Source: Maridesulfovibrio bastinii DSM 16055 (GTDB lineage: Bacteria > Desulfobacterota > Desulfovibrionia > Desulfovibrionales > Desulfovibrionaceae). From it: 64,000 bases of DNA. Both the position numbers and the translations under genes were made by a program. This document shows positions 10,195 to 18,781 of the stretch, one piece after another (within the stretch, counting starts at the first letter, position 1; each line of letters opens with the position of its first letter). The notes under the pieces were generated by a model. The model was not told the DNA's origin. It worked only from the letters and a program-made list of their open reading frames with translations, and did no database searches. The stretch lies in assembly GCF_000429985.1 (NCBI RefSeq), contig NZ_AUCX01000006.1:178592-242591 (forward strand), in the 5' to 3' direction.

Positions 10195-10683
10195 TTAGAT
10201 CCTTTCTCTAAGACATATTAGGCTGGTGGTCTTCCAGCCGTTTTTTTCATAAAACTTTAATGCGGGTGTATTGTTGCGATCTGCCAGCAGTTGCACCCTT
10301 GAAATTTCCCTGCTGTTCGCAAACCTTTCAAGACGTTCAATCAGTCTTGTTCCTATGCCGTGTCCTCTGTAATTTTCATGAACAACCAGATCTTCCATCA
10401 TAAGACAGGGACCACCCTCCGCTGTCGAAATAAGAATCTGTCCACTGCACATTCCAACTACTTTTTCACCGGATTTTGCCACCAGCAGGCAGCCTGAATT
10501 ATTTTCTAAAAGGAGTTTCAACCCCTTAATCTGAAGTCCTCTATCCGGCTTAAAATCTTCCTCAATACTGAAAAGCTGTTCTAGAATCTCAACCATTCCG
10601 CCTAGGTCATCAGCGGAAGCGGTCCGTATTGTTACCGATACGGACCTTTGTTCCCGTTCTAGCTGAGCAGGTAGTCCGCACAT
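10195..10683 (-). CDS. GNAT-family N-acetyltransferase inside the nif operon
   Basis: 162 residues with the GNAT fold: TIRTASADDLGGMVEIL at the start, MMEDLVVHENYRGHGIGTRLIERL as the acetyl-CoA-binding motif A (R/Q-x-x-G-x-G/A), and NNTPALKFYEKNGW as motif B. Substrate unknown. The ATG at 10683 overlaps the ferredoxin stop by 25 bp. It has a purine-rich site (GAGGACGGGGAG) upstream, but the conserved fold begins only near residue 17, inside a hairpin. An alternative non-ATG start cannot be excluded. Position between the ferredoxin and nifE suggests a role in nitrogenase assembly or control; this is inference. Confidence 0.85.
   Translation of the reverse strand: MCGLPAQLEREQRSVSVTIRTASADDLGGMVEILEQLFSIEEDFKPDRGLQIKGLKLLLENNSGCLLVAKSGEKVVGMCSGQILISTAEGGPCLMMEDLVVHENYRGHGIGTRLIERLERFANSREISRVQLLADRNNTPALKFYEKNGWKTTSLICLRERI
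10621..10646 (-). repeat. intercistronic hairpin at the ferredoxin/GNAT junction
   Basis: A perfect 9-bp inverted repeat, GGTCCGTAT and ATACGGACC, with an 8-base loop. It overlaps the first codons of the GNAT frame and lies just after the ferredoxin stop at 10659. There is no T tract, so it is more likely an mRNA-processing or translation-control element than a terminator. Confidence 0.5.
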
Positions 10684-10961
10684 GGCTCCCCGTCCTCAAG
10701 GCCATCAAGAATTTCATCGATCTTTTCTTCGCTATCCACACCTTTGAACCACCAGTTCTCAGGCTGAATAACCATGATGGGACCGGACTCACACTGTTTA
10801 AGACAGGTTGAGCCTACAACAATTGCATCAAGACCGCGGTCGATGACTTCTTCCTCGATATACTGCAAAAAACCATCGCTGGACTTATGACAGATACCTT
10901 TGGGCTCTCCTGCAGCTCTAAAGCTCTGACAGCAGATGATCATTCTTTGAGGTGTAGCCAT
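10659..10961 (-). CDS. thioredoxin-like [2Fe-2S] ferredoxin of the nif operon
   Basis: A 100-residue protein with the cysteine spacing of thioredoxin-fold [2Fe-2S] ferredoxins: one or two Cys near residue 10 (ICCQSF), one at about 24 (GICHKS) and a Cys pair further on (STCLKQCESGP). Such proteins are linked to nif genes in other diazotrophs and could supply electrons or clusters during cofactor assembly; the partner is not known. It lies 36 bp after the NifB-like gene and overlaps the GNAT start. Confidence 0.85.
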   Translation of the reverse strand: MATPQRMIICCQSFRAAGEPKGICHKSSDGFLQYIEEEVIDRGLDAIVVGSTCLKQCESGPIMVIQPENWWFKGVDSEEKIDEILDGLEDGEPCADYLLS

Positions 10962-10997
10962 GTTATTTCTCCTTAGATTGTTGTCAAAATTGGTTAA

Positions 10998-12125
10998 CTA
11001 CTTCTTGCATTTGCCTTTTTTTCCTCCACCAAAAAGGACATCAACAGCCCCTTCGACTTCGGATTGGAAAGTCATTACAGCTAAACCACTGCGATCCAGG
11101 ATCTCGCGCGGTTTTTCTCCTGCTGCCGCTGCCAGCAAAACAAAACAATCATCAAGAATAGAGGCCATATCTTCCCAGCGCTTTTCACCGCCACCGGGTT
11201 TAGGGGCTTCACGAACTTCCTTAAGACAGGGAAGACCATCTTCACGCTTTCCGTAAATCATTACTTTTGTTGCGTGACCAAGGTGCAGATCCAGTTCCAT
11301 GCCACCGTAACTGACAACGGCTACATTAGGTCTTGATGCGCTCGGAGTTGGCATAGCAGCCTTTTCGGAGCTGAAATCAAGATCATTTTCACACCCTTGG
11401 GGTGCCGGAACCAGTTCAATAAATTTTTCAGCAAGCTCTGTGGCCTTGTTCAGCCTTTCAGTCCCGCAGTCAGCTTCTTCGTCTTCTGCCTTCCATGGAA
11501 TTATCGACATAATGTCAGCGCCGTATTCCGCGGCTTTTTCGGCTATTGCTTCAATTTCTTCAAAAGTTTCAGGATAAAGTATTGTATTAACCTTTACTTT
11601 TATCCCGGCTTCCTTAAGCTTTCTGACTGCGCTTTCCTGTGCAGCCACAAGCAGTTCGGCCCCTTTGGTGATGGACAGGTTCTTCCTGCCGGGACGGATC
11701 CAGGCATACACTTTTTCAGCTGTAGCAGCTGTAGCGGCTTCCATGAAAATGGTCACATGGGAGAGATCCATTTTTTTAAGCTCGTCTATCCAGTCTTCAA
11801 TATTAAAACCCAGAGTTGTGATACAAAGAGGAATGTCGCTGTGACTTTCCCTTACAAGTGACAGGGTTTTAATAGTCTTAACCGGGTCTGCCATGGGATC
11901 TCCCGGGCCTGAAATTGAAACCATCTTCGGGAGGCTTGAGCTTTTAATAAAATTTTCAAGAAGGTTGAAAGCATACTCGGGCATCACGACTTTTCCCTTG
12001 GGCTGGGAAACTTCATATTTTGTTTTCGCAAATGAAATCCCGGCGACGGGGAGATGAATTTTGCTCAGCGCACCTCTGGTGTCGGGATTAAAACAGGGTG
12101 AATTTACGGTATCCATAGATTTCAT
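10998..12125 (-). CDS. NifB paralogue lacking the radical-SAM cluster motif
   Basis: 375 residues that align along their length with the true NifB at 6138. It keeps SPCFN (for HPCF), KIHLPVA, the SAM-site motif SGPGDPMADP, the barrel strands (KVNTILYP, IIPWKA) and the C-terminal NifX-like domain (LDLHLGHATKVMIYG). Where NifB has CNIQCNYCNRKYDC this protein has a stretch with no cysteine, and the CxxC at the barrel's end is also gone. It therefore cannot hold the catalytic [4Fe-4S] cluster. It may carry or chaperone NifB-co or FeMo-co, or regulate assembly; that is inference. The frame is intact and in the operon between nifK and the ferredoxin, which argues against a pseudogene. The ATG at 12125 has GGAG nine bases upstream. 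Confidence 0.85.
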   Translation of the reverse strand: MKSMDTVNSPCFNPDTRGALSKIHLPVAGISFAKTKYEVSQPKGKVVMPEYAFNLLENFIKSSSLPKMVSISGPGDPMADPVKTIKTLSLVRESHSDIPLCITTLGFNIEDWIDELKKMDLSHVTIFMEAATAATAEKVYAWIRPGRKNLSITKGAELLVAAQESAVRKLKEAGIKVKVNTILYPETFEEIEAIAEKAAEYGADIMSIIPWKAEDEEADCGTERLNKATELAEKFIELVPAPQGCENDLDFSSEKAAMPTPSASRPNVAVVSYGGMELDLHLGHATKVMIYGKREDGLPCLKEVREAPKPGGGEKRWEDMASILDDCFVLLAAAAGEKPREILDRSGLAVMTFQSEVEGAVDVLFGGGKKGKCKK

Positions 12126-12161
12126 TGCGTGCTGCTCCGGTAAGTTTCGGAAAGTTTGTTC

Positions 12162-12187
12162 TGCCTGCGGCGCTTAGGCCGCAGGCA
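12162..12187 (-). repeat. GC-rich hairpin just after nifK
   Basis: A perfect 10-bp stem, TGCCTGCGGC with its complement, and a 6-base loop, 13 bases after the nifK stop and 37 bases before the NifB-like start. No T tract follows. It probably protects nifHDK mRNA from 3' decay or partly terminates it, giving more structural than assembly protein. Confidence 0.6.
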
Positions 12188-12199
12188 GTATTTATTGTA

Positions 12200-13573
12200 T
12201 TAAAGGACGAGCTCGAAGGATGTTTCGGGAGAATCACGATCCTTACGGTCGAGAAGTACTCCGACGAATTTTTCGAGCAGACGCAGAGCGCCTTTGTAAC
12301 CTACTGTCGGGAAGTACTGATGACCCTGACGATCGAGGATGGGGAAGCCCCAGCGTACGAACGGAATGTCTTCGTCACGGGCAATGTACTTGCCGTAGGA
12401 GTTACCGATGAGCAGGTCTACAGGCTCATTTTTGATCCACTGATGCATGAGGAACATGTCGCCTTCAGCTTTAACCTTTACTTCGAAAGGCATATCTGAG
12501 CAGATTTCCTGAATGCGTTTTACAAACTTCTTACCGGGAGTACCGGTTACAACGTAAGCCGGGTACATATCGATAGAGCGCAGGAACTCGCACATGGAGA
12601 TCAGCTGATCAGGATCACCGAAGATAGCTACTCTCTTCTGATAGAAGTACTGGTGCATGTCGGAGATGAAGTCGACAAGCTGTCCCCTTTCATGGGTGAT
12701 GGCATCAGGTACGCTGACACCGGCAACAGTACGCATTACGTTTACAAAACGGTCTGTAGCAGCAAGACCGAAAGGCATATCAAGAATAGAGCAGGGAACT
12801 TTATGCTTGGAGTCGAGCCAACGAGCGGCATCGGCAGAGCACCATTCACCAAGAGCTATTGTTGCAGTAGCCTGAGCTGATTCTATAAGTTCCTGGACAG
12901 TTACACCGCCTTCAGGGAACATCTTGTATTCACCGGTCAAGGGACCGTTAAGAATACCGGAAGTATCAGGGAACATAGTAATATCAATATCCATCAAAGC
13001 GGCTATGCGTTTGAGCTCTTCCATATCGCAAGGCTCTACCCAACCGGGGATGAGGTTGATTTTACCGTTCTTTTTGTCGGTGGGTTCAGCCATCTGAGCC
13101 ATGGCCTTAACCATGTTGCTGAAACCTGTTACATGTGAACCTACATAACTTGGAGTAGGCGCACCGATCATGTATTTACCCTTGGGCAGCTTGCCATCTT
13201 TTTCTGCCTTGATGCGAATCTGGTTAAGGTCGTCACCAATGGTTTCAGAGAGGCAGGTGGTGTGCACAGCAACAACTTCCGGGTCATAAACATTGAAGAT
13301 GTTGTTGAGTGCCTGCACGAGGTTGGCCTGTCCGCCGAAAACTGATGCACCTTCAGTAAAGGAGCTGGTTGAAGCGGAGATAGGCTCTTTATAGTGCCTT
13401 GTCAGAGTGGATCTGTGATAAGCACAGCATCCCTGTGATCCGTGACTATGGGGAAGACAGCCGTGAATTCCGAGAGCCGCATACATTGCGCCGATAGGCT
13501 GGCAAGTCTTGGCCGGGTTGATAGTCAGGGCTTTACGTTCTTTTATTTCTACTGGTGTGTGTCTAAGTAACAT
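12200..13573 (-). CDS. nifK: nitrogenase MoFe protein beta chain (NifK)
   Basis: 457 residues. It pairs with NifD in the alpha2-beta2 MoFe protein and shares the P-cluster. The P-cluster cysteines are visible in AKTCQPIGAM, SQGCCAYHR and TTCLSETIGDD. It is shorter at the N-terminus than the Klebsiella/Azotobacter type (about 520), as is usual in anaerobes with this kind of operon. It is 15 bp after nifD and followed by a stable hairpin. Confidence 0.96.
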   Translation of the reverse strand: MLLRHTPVEIKERKALTINPAKTCQPIGAMYAALGIHGCLPHSHGSQGCCAYHRSTLTRHYKEPISASTSSFTEGASVFGGQANLVQALNNIFNVYDPEVVAVHTTCLSETIGDDLNQIRIKAEKDGKLPKGKYMIGAPTPSYVGSHVTGFSNMVKAMAQMAEPTDKKNGKINLIPGWVEPCDMEELKRIAALMDIDITMFPDTSGILNGPLTGEYKMFPEGGVTVQELIESAQATATIALGEWCSADAARWLDSKHKVPCSILDMPFGLAATDRFVNVMRTVAGVSVPDAITHERGQLVDFISDMHQYFYQKRVAIFGDPDQLISMCEFLRSIDMYPAYVVTGTPGKKFVKRIQEICSDMPFEVKVKAEGDMFLMHQWIKNEPVDLLIGNSYGKYIARDEDIPFVRWGFPILDRQGHQYFPTVGYKGALRLLEKFVGVLLDRKDRDSPETSFELVL

Positions 13574-13588
13574 ATCTATACCTCCTGA

Positions 13589-15226
13589 TTAATCCCACAC
13601 GAATGTAGCTGTGAGTTCAGGATTTTCCTGCCAGGGGGCCTTCATGTAGCTCCAGACCTTGCTTCCAAGAAGTCTGTCCATTTCCTCATAGAAATTGATT
13701 GCGCCCTTGAATCCTGCGTAAGGTCCACCGTAGTCATAGCTGTGAAGCTGTTTCATGGGGACACCAAGTTTCTGAATGGAATACTTTTCTTTAATACCTG
13801 CGCAGAAAACATCCGGCTTGAGGAGTTCAACAAGCTTTTCAGCTTCGTACTGGTTCAGGTCATCGATAACGATGGTACCTTCATCCATATCCTTGTTGAT
13901 GCCTTCGTATTCTTTGAACTTGAAGCCGCTGTCTTCCAGAGATTTCATTTCGGCTTCAGACTTACGCGGATTATAAAGTTCCGGATCGGCAGTAACTTCG
14001 ATTTCCTCGATGTTACGGGAGTCAGCATCAACCTGGATATCAGGGATTACGCGACGGCCTTCATAGTCATCACGGTGTGCGAACTCATAACCGGCAGAAA
14101 GAGTCTTCATGCCGAGTTCAGCAAAGAGGTCCTGATAATGGTGAGCACGGGAGCCACCAACGAAGAGCATTGCTTTTTTGCCTTTGGTAGTGGGCAGAGC
14201 TTTCTTAGCTGCTTCCTCAACTGCGGGCATTTCTTCAGCTATAACTTCTTCAATCCTGTCAATGAGCTTTTTCTCACCGAAGTATGCACCGATTTTGCGC
14301 AGTGACTTGGCAGTGCTTTCAGCTCCGATAAAGTTGATCTTGATCCACGGAATACCGTATTTGGTTTCAAGCATGTCAGCTACGTAGTTGATAGAACGGT
14401 GACACATAACGCAGCTTAAATCTGCATGCTGAGCCGAAGCGAACTGGTCGTAGCTTGAGTTTCCGGAAAAGGTTGCGATGTTTGTTATGCCGCATTTTTT
14501 AAGGATACGGTCGATTTCAAAAGCATCACCACCGATGTTGTATTCACCAAGAAGGTTAATTTTATATTCACCTTCGGGGGCAACCTTGTTTTCACCTACG
14601 AGGTTTGTAAAAATCTGGTTGTTGGCGATATGGTGACCTGCGGACTGAGAAACACCCTTGTATCCTTCACAGGAGAAGGCGAATACGTTGCAGTCACCGA
14701 ATTTTTCTTTCATTTTGCGGGCAACGGCGTGAACGTCGTCACCGATGAGTCCTACGGGGCATGTTGAGAAAATGCAGATGCCCTTGGGATGCAGCAGGTC
14801 GTAAGCTTCCTGAATTGCTGCTTCCAGCTTCTTTTCACCACCGAAGATGATATCTTTGTCATGCATATCGGTGGAGAAGCAGTAGGTCATGTAGTTTTCG
14901 CCGTCAGCACCTGCATCAGTCTGGTTACGGCGTGTAAGCCATGAATAGAAACCGCATCCGATAGGACCGTGGGTGATGTTTACAACATCGCGTGTGGGTC
15001 CCATGATAACACCCTTACAGCCTGCATAAGTACAGCCGCGCATGGTGATAATTCCCGGAATGGTACGTACGTTTGCTACGATTTCCGGCGGGGTTCCGGC
15101 TTCAAGAGCTTCATTGATCATTATCTGCTTGGCACGTTTACGGGCTACCTTAGGCGGATACTTCTTAAGGAGTTCCTCCTTGATATCCGTGGGGTTCCAC
15201 TGTGCCTTATTCTTTGTCATGGTCAT
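13589..15226 (-). CDS. nifD: nitrogenase MoFe protein alpha chain (NifD)
   Basis: 545 residues. It carries the FeMo-co site: the cysteine ligand before HRSINY (ADLSCVMCHRSINY) and the histidine ligand in HSYDYGGPYAGF. The residues around substrate, EGYKGVSQSAGHHIAN, keep the Gln and His equivalent to alpha-Q191 and H195, which marks a molybdenum rather than V or Fe-only enzyme. P-cluster cysteines lie in GCTYAGCKG, GPIGCGFYSW and STCPVGLIGDD. A roughly 50-residue insertion (about 400-455) with acidic residues is present, as in clostridial-type NifD. The next gene starts 15 bp downstream. Confidence 0.96.
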   Translation of the reverse strand: MTMTKNKAQWNPTDIKEELLKKYPPKVARKRAKQIMINEALEAGTPPEIVANVRTIPGIITMRGCTYAGCKGVIMGPTRDVVNITHGPIGCGFYSWLTRRNQTDAGADGENYMTYCFSTDMHDKDIIFGGEKKLEAAIQEAYDLLHPKGICIFSTCPVGLIGDDVHAVARKMKEKFGDCNVFAFSCEGYKGVSQSAGHHIANNQIFTNLVGENKVAPEGEYKINLLGEYNIGGDAFEIDRILKKCGITNIATFSGNSSYDQFASAQHADLSCVMCHRSINYVADMLETKYGIPWIKINFIGAESTAKSLRKIGAYFGEKKLIDRIEEVIAEEMPAVEEAAKKALPTTKGKKAMLFVGGSRAHHYQDLFAELGMKTLSAGYEFAHRDDYEGRRVIPDIQVDADSRNIEEIEVTADPELYNPRKSEAEMKSLEDSGFKFKEYEGINKDMDEGTIVIDDLNQYEAEKLVELLKPDVFCAGIKEKYSIQKLGVPMKQLHSYDYGGPYAGFKGAINFYEEMDRLLGSKVWSYMKAPWQENPELTATFVWD

Positions 15227-15236
15227 GGTCTTCTCC

Positions 15237-15614
15237 CTAGACTATGGACTTTTCGCCAGCTTCCCCGGTTCTTACGCGAACTGAATCTTTAAGGGGTGTG
15301 ACAAAAATCTTTCCATCACCGGGCTTTCCGGTCTTATTTGCTGCTATAATGGCTTCAACAACGTCATCCACCATTGGATCAGGGACAACTACTGTTACAA
15401 TTCTTTTGGGATAGAGTTTGCCTTTTTCGCCCAGAACTGCGGCGGCTTCCTCATATCCTTCTTCCGCTCCTTCCAAGACCTTTTTGTTCACGAACCCTTG
15501 TCCGCGACCCTGTGCTTCATGAGCAAAGAAAGCATCTACGCCAGCTTCGGTAAGTGCGGCTTTGGTGCGTCCCATCATGTTCATGCGCACAATTGCGATA
15601 ATCTCTTTCATCAA
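15237..15614 (-). CDS. nifI2: NifI2, PII-family regulator of nitrogenase
   Basis: 125 residues of the PII fold, with an enlarged T-loop containing EAQGRGQGFVNKK and the C-terminal GDGKIFVTPLKDSVRVRTGE. With NifI1 it forms a complex that binds the MoFe protein and shuts off activity when ammonium rises, relieved by 2-oxoglutarate (known from methanogens). Its ATG overlaps the nifI1 stop by 4 bp. The uridylylated Tyr of GlnB is not evident. Confidence 0.93.
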   Translation of the reverse strand: MMKEIIAIVRMNMMGRTKAALTEAGVDAFFAHEAQGRGQGFVNKKVLEGAEEGYEEAAAVLGEKGKLYPKRIVTVVVPDPMVDDVVEAIIAANKTGKPGDGKIFVTPLKDSVRVRTGEAGEKSIV

Positions 15615-15961
15615 GAATCCTCCTCGGCGGAAGCGGCTTCATTGATACCGGAGCTGATGGTGTAAACGTCTTCAACTTCACTCACAAAAATCTTACCGTC
15701 ACCAAAAGCACCCTTGGAACCTGAACGAGCGGCGTCCATGATAGTATTGATTACGAAATCCTTATCTGTATCCTTAACAACGCTTACCAGCATGGTTTTA
15801 GGAATTTCATCGTAAGTAACTTCACCGATTTTGATACCGCGCTGTTTACCGCGGCCGGCTACGGAGTATTTGGTTACGGCCGGGAACCCGTTGTCCATGA
15901 GGGCAGCGAGTACAGCGTCTGCTTTTTCAGGTCTTACAATAGCTCTCACCATGATCATCAT
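15611..15961 (-). CDS. nifI1: NifI1, PII-family regulator of nitrogenase
   Basis: 116 residues of the PII family: MVRAIVRPEKADAVLAALMDNGFPAVTKYSVAGRGKQ, then GDGKIFVSEVEDVYTISSG. The short T-loop (GIKIGEVTYDEIPK) is the NifI1 form. It sits between nifH and nifD, the standard place. The presence of NifI1/NifI2 and no draT/draG in the window suggests ammonium switch-off here is by protein binding rather than ADP-ribosylation of NifH. Confidence 0.93.
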   Translation of the reverse strand: MMIMVRAIVRPEKADAVLAALMDNGFPAVTKYSVAGRGKQRGIKIGEVTYDEIPKTMLVSVVKDTDKDFVINTIMDAARSGSKGAFGDGKIFVSEVEDVYTISSGINEAASAEEDS

Positions 15962-16000
15962 CTCACATTCTCCTGTGGTTTATCGTTATGCAATTGGGGG

Positions 16001-16843
<843 letters not shown>

Positions 16844-16876
16844 TCATGGATTTTGTTCGTATGATGAAGGCTATAG

Positions 16877-16892
16877 GGCAATTGCCGTGCCA
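16877..16892 (-). promoter_or_regulatory. sigma-54 promoter of the nif operon
   Basis: On the minus strand the sequence is TGGCAC-N5-TTGCC, with the invariant GG and GC 12 bases apart. The predicted start is near 16866, giving a leader of about 35 nt before nifH. The spacer also holds NifV's own element pointing the other way. No other feature is seen in 16832-17151 apart from these and the 13-bp repeats. Confidence 0.85.
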
Positions 16893-16963
16893 AAACTGAA
16901 TACACTACATAACATACTATATTTATTAAATATTTAAAATATGACAGCGATTTTTTTCAGAAT

Positions 16964-17007
16964 TTCAAAAGTGTATCTTGTTACGAAAATACAATTCAAA
17001 AGTGTAT
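16964..17007. promoter_or_regulatory. tandem 13-bp repeats, candidate shared enhancer of nifH and nifV
   Basis: TTCAAAAGTGTAT occurs at 16964-16976 and 16995-17007, 31 bp apart (three helical turns). Centres are about -104 and -135 from the nifH start and -119 and -150 from the nifV start, the usual distance for NifA sites. The core GTGTAT also forms inverted pairs with nearby ATACA. A strict TGT-N10-ACA site was not found here. Confidence 0.5.
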
Positions 17008-17093
17008 TAACCTACATTTTGGTATTCATTATAACCAATATAAATACATTTTAAATTCAGAGAGTTAGCCCCTATTATATAGTATTGATCCTT

Positions 17094-17109
17094 TGGCATT
17101 ATTCCTGCT
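17094..17109 (+). promoter_or_regulatory. sigma-54 promoter of nifV
   Basis: TGGCAT-N5-CTGCT keeps the invariant GG and GC at the right spacing, with one deviation (C for the first T of TTGC). The predicted start is near 17120, 32 nt before the nifV ATG. Confidence 0.6.
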
Positions 17110-17151
17110 TCTAAATATTTACAGATTAACTGCTAATAAGGAGCCTGGACA

Positions 17152-18258
17152 ATGCTTATAGATACTACACTGCGTGAAGGAGCTCAGCTTTTCGGCGCAT
17201 ATTTCAATCTGTCCACCCGCAAAAAAATTGCTGCGGGTCTGGCTGAAGTCGGAATAGACGAAATAGAGCTGGGATGGATAGGACAGGATAATCTCGGCAC
17301 TCTTGCTGAATATATAAAAGACATTTCAAAAGACACTTACCTGAGTGTTTGGACACCATGCAGGGAGGCCGATATTATGAAGGCTTCTAAACTGCCTATA
17401 GACAGGGTTAATATTGGTGTTCCTGTTTCTGATCTGCATATTGAAGAGAGACTTGGACTTGACCGCAACGGACTTCTGCACCGTCTTTCATCAGCTATCA
17501 GAACAGCTAAAGCCTTTGGAATTGAATATGTTTCAGTCGGCATGGAGGACGTCTCCAGAGCTGATCCTGATTTTGCTTTAACGGTTGCAGCACATGCCAA
17601 AAATTGTGGAGCTTCCCGCATAAGGCTTTCTGACTCTCTCGGACAACTGACTCCTAAGAGCATGGAAAAGTTGATTGAAACATTTCGTAACCACGTAAAA
17701 ATAGATACGGCTGTTCATTGTCACGATGACTTCGGCATGGCTACGGCCAACGCGGTTACAGCTCTTGAATGTGGTGCTGATTATGCTGATGTTTCTGTGC
17801 TTGGTATCGGGGAACGCTCCGGTATAGCCGCAACGGAAGAACTGGCCGCATATCTGGCCCTGCGCTGTGGTAAAAAAAGATATTCCACACAGAAAATAAA
17901 AGCCTTATGCAGCATGGTTGCATTAGAAGCAGGAGTTGTGGTTCCCAGAACCAAGGCTGTTGTGGGTGAAGATATCTTTGCCTGTGAATCCGGCCTGCAT
18001 ACACACGCTCTAAGCAAATCACCCGAACTTTTTGAGCCTTATCAGCCTGAATCAGTCGGCATATCCCGCAAGCTTGCCGTTGGTGGTAAAAGCGGAAAAG
18101 CCGCGGTGAAATCAGCCCTTAAAGACTGCGGTGTTGAAAATGATCCCAAAGATATTACAGCCCTGACAATGGCAGTGAGACAGCTTTCAAGCAGGTTGAA
18201 ACGACCGCTTACGAGAAGTGAATTTATCAAACTCAGCAGTGGAGAACATTTATCCTGA
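17152..18258 (+). CDS. nifV: NifV-type homocitrate synthase
   Basis: 368 residues of the HMGL-like TIM-barrel family (IPMS/homocitrate synthase). It condenses acetyl-CoA and 2-oxoglutarate to homocitrate, the organic ligand of FeMo-co. Visible motifs are IDTTLREGAQ at the N-terminus (metal Asp and catalytic Arg), the metal-binding HCHDDFGMA, and GIGERSG. The C-terminus keeps GKxSGKAAVK. The length fits NifV (about 380) rather than LeuA (about 510, with a regulatory domain). It is divergent from nifH and has its own sigma-54 element. Confidence 0.88.
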   Translation: MLIDTTLREGAQLFGAYFNLSTRKKIAAGLAEVGIDEIELGWIGQDNLGTLAEYIKDISKDTYLSVWTPCREADIMKASKLPIDRVNIGVPVSDLHIEERLGLDRNGLLHRLSSAIRTAKAFGIEYVSVGMEDVSRADPDFALTVAAHAKNCGASRIRLSDSLGQLTPKSMEKLIETFRNHVKIDTAVHCHDDFGMATANAVTALECGADYADVSVLGIGERSGIAATEELAAYLALRCGKKRYSTQKIKALCSMVALEAGVVVPRTKAVVGEDIFACESGLHTHALSKSPELFEPYQPESVGISRKLAVGGKSGKAAVKSALKDCGVENDPKDITALTMAVRQLSSRLKRPLTRSEFIKLSSGEHLS

Positions 18259-18280
18259 TCTATCCCATCGTTCTCCCAAG

Positions 18281-18341
18281 TAGAATCAGCCTTGACCGCC
18301 GCTTCCGACACGGCAGTCAAGGCTGATTCCAGTTTAGAATG
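18281..18341. repeat. 61-bp direct repeat, left copy
   Basis: Identical to 21449-21509. It contains a perfect 14-bp inverted repeat, GAATCAGCCTTGAC and its complement, extended by GCCG/CGGC after one mismatch, so RNA would form a long hairpin. It starts 22 bp after the nifV stop. It may have been the nifV terminator, though no T tract follows. Confidence 0.8.
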
Positions 18342-18457
18342 CTGAAAGGCGAGTTGTGTTAGCCACGTTCTGGAAAGATGAGCTATAATATCAATGGTAT
18401 ATAAGCACATTCCGTCGGCAGGATTTGATATGCGCGGTTGATATAAATTGAGTGCAA

Positions 18458-18778
18458 GGGGGAGGTTCTGGGATGTATATTTCTCAGTCAGCTGAATTAG
18501 TGGTAGCGAAATAGGTATGATGTCCCTCTAATTTTAGAGGGACTTTGTTGTCATTGTGGCGGAGAGGAGAAGGGTTAAACCTCCGGTGGACGTTAGCCCA
18601 CACACGCTTTCCAGAATCTTCCTCATTTTCGATTCTTGTTTCAGGCAGTTACGCCAGAATCAAAAAGAGCCCAACGGTCTGTTTTTCAGCAAGTCACAGC
18701 AGCAACGGCTAGTTCTACTGTAGTAACTTGGTGTAGCAAGTTCAAGGACAGGCAAGTGTTCACACTCTCCCCCCACCA
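18458..18778 (+). ncRNA. possible tmRNA-like RNA or ssrA remnant
   Basis: About 321 nt whose ends can pair, GGGGGAG at 18458 with CTCCCCC at 18767, and which ends in CCACCA. The 3' part (TGTAGTA, then GG-TGTAG, AA, TTC, GGAC, GTTCA) resembles the 3' end of E. coli ssrA as recalled, and the 5' part has the TTCTGG of that gene. But the GGNTTCGAC signature, a normal T arm and a recognisable tag frame are missing. It also holds an internal hairpin at 18522-18543. It could be a decayed tmRNA copy, an attachment-site remnant or an unrelated RNA. The rest of 18259-18781 holds only the left 61-bp repeat. Confidence 0.3.
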
Positions 18779-18781
18779 ATG

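Noticed and set aside
12125..12499. 124-codon plus-strand frame overlapping the end of nifK
   Set aside because: It is antisense to nifK and the following hairpin; its content mirrors nifK codons and no family is recognisable.
18281..18341. 61-bp repeat as a transposon target-site duplication
   Set aside because: Far too long for known insertion sequences, and no transposase or terminal inverted repeats lie inside the block.
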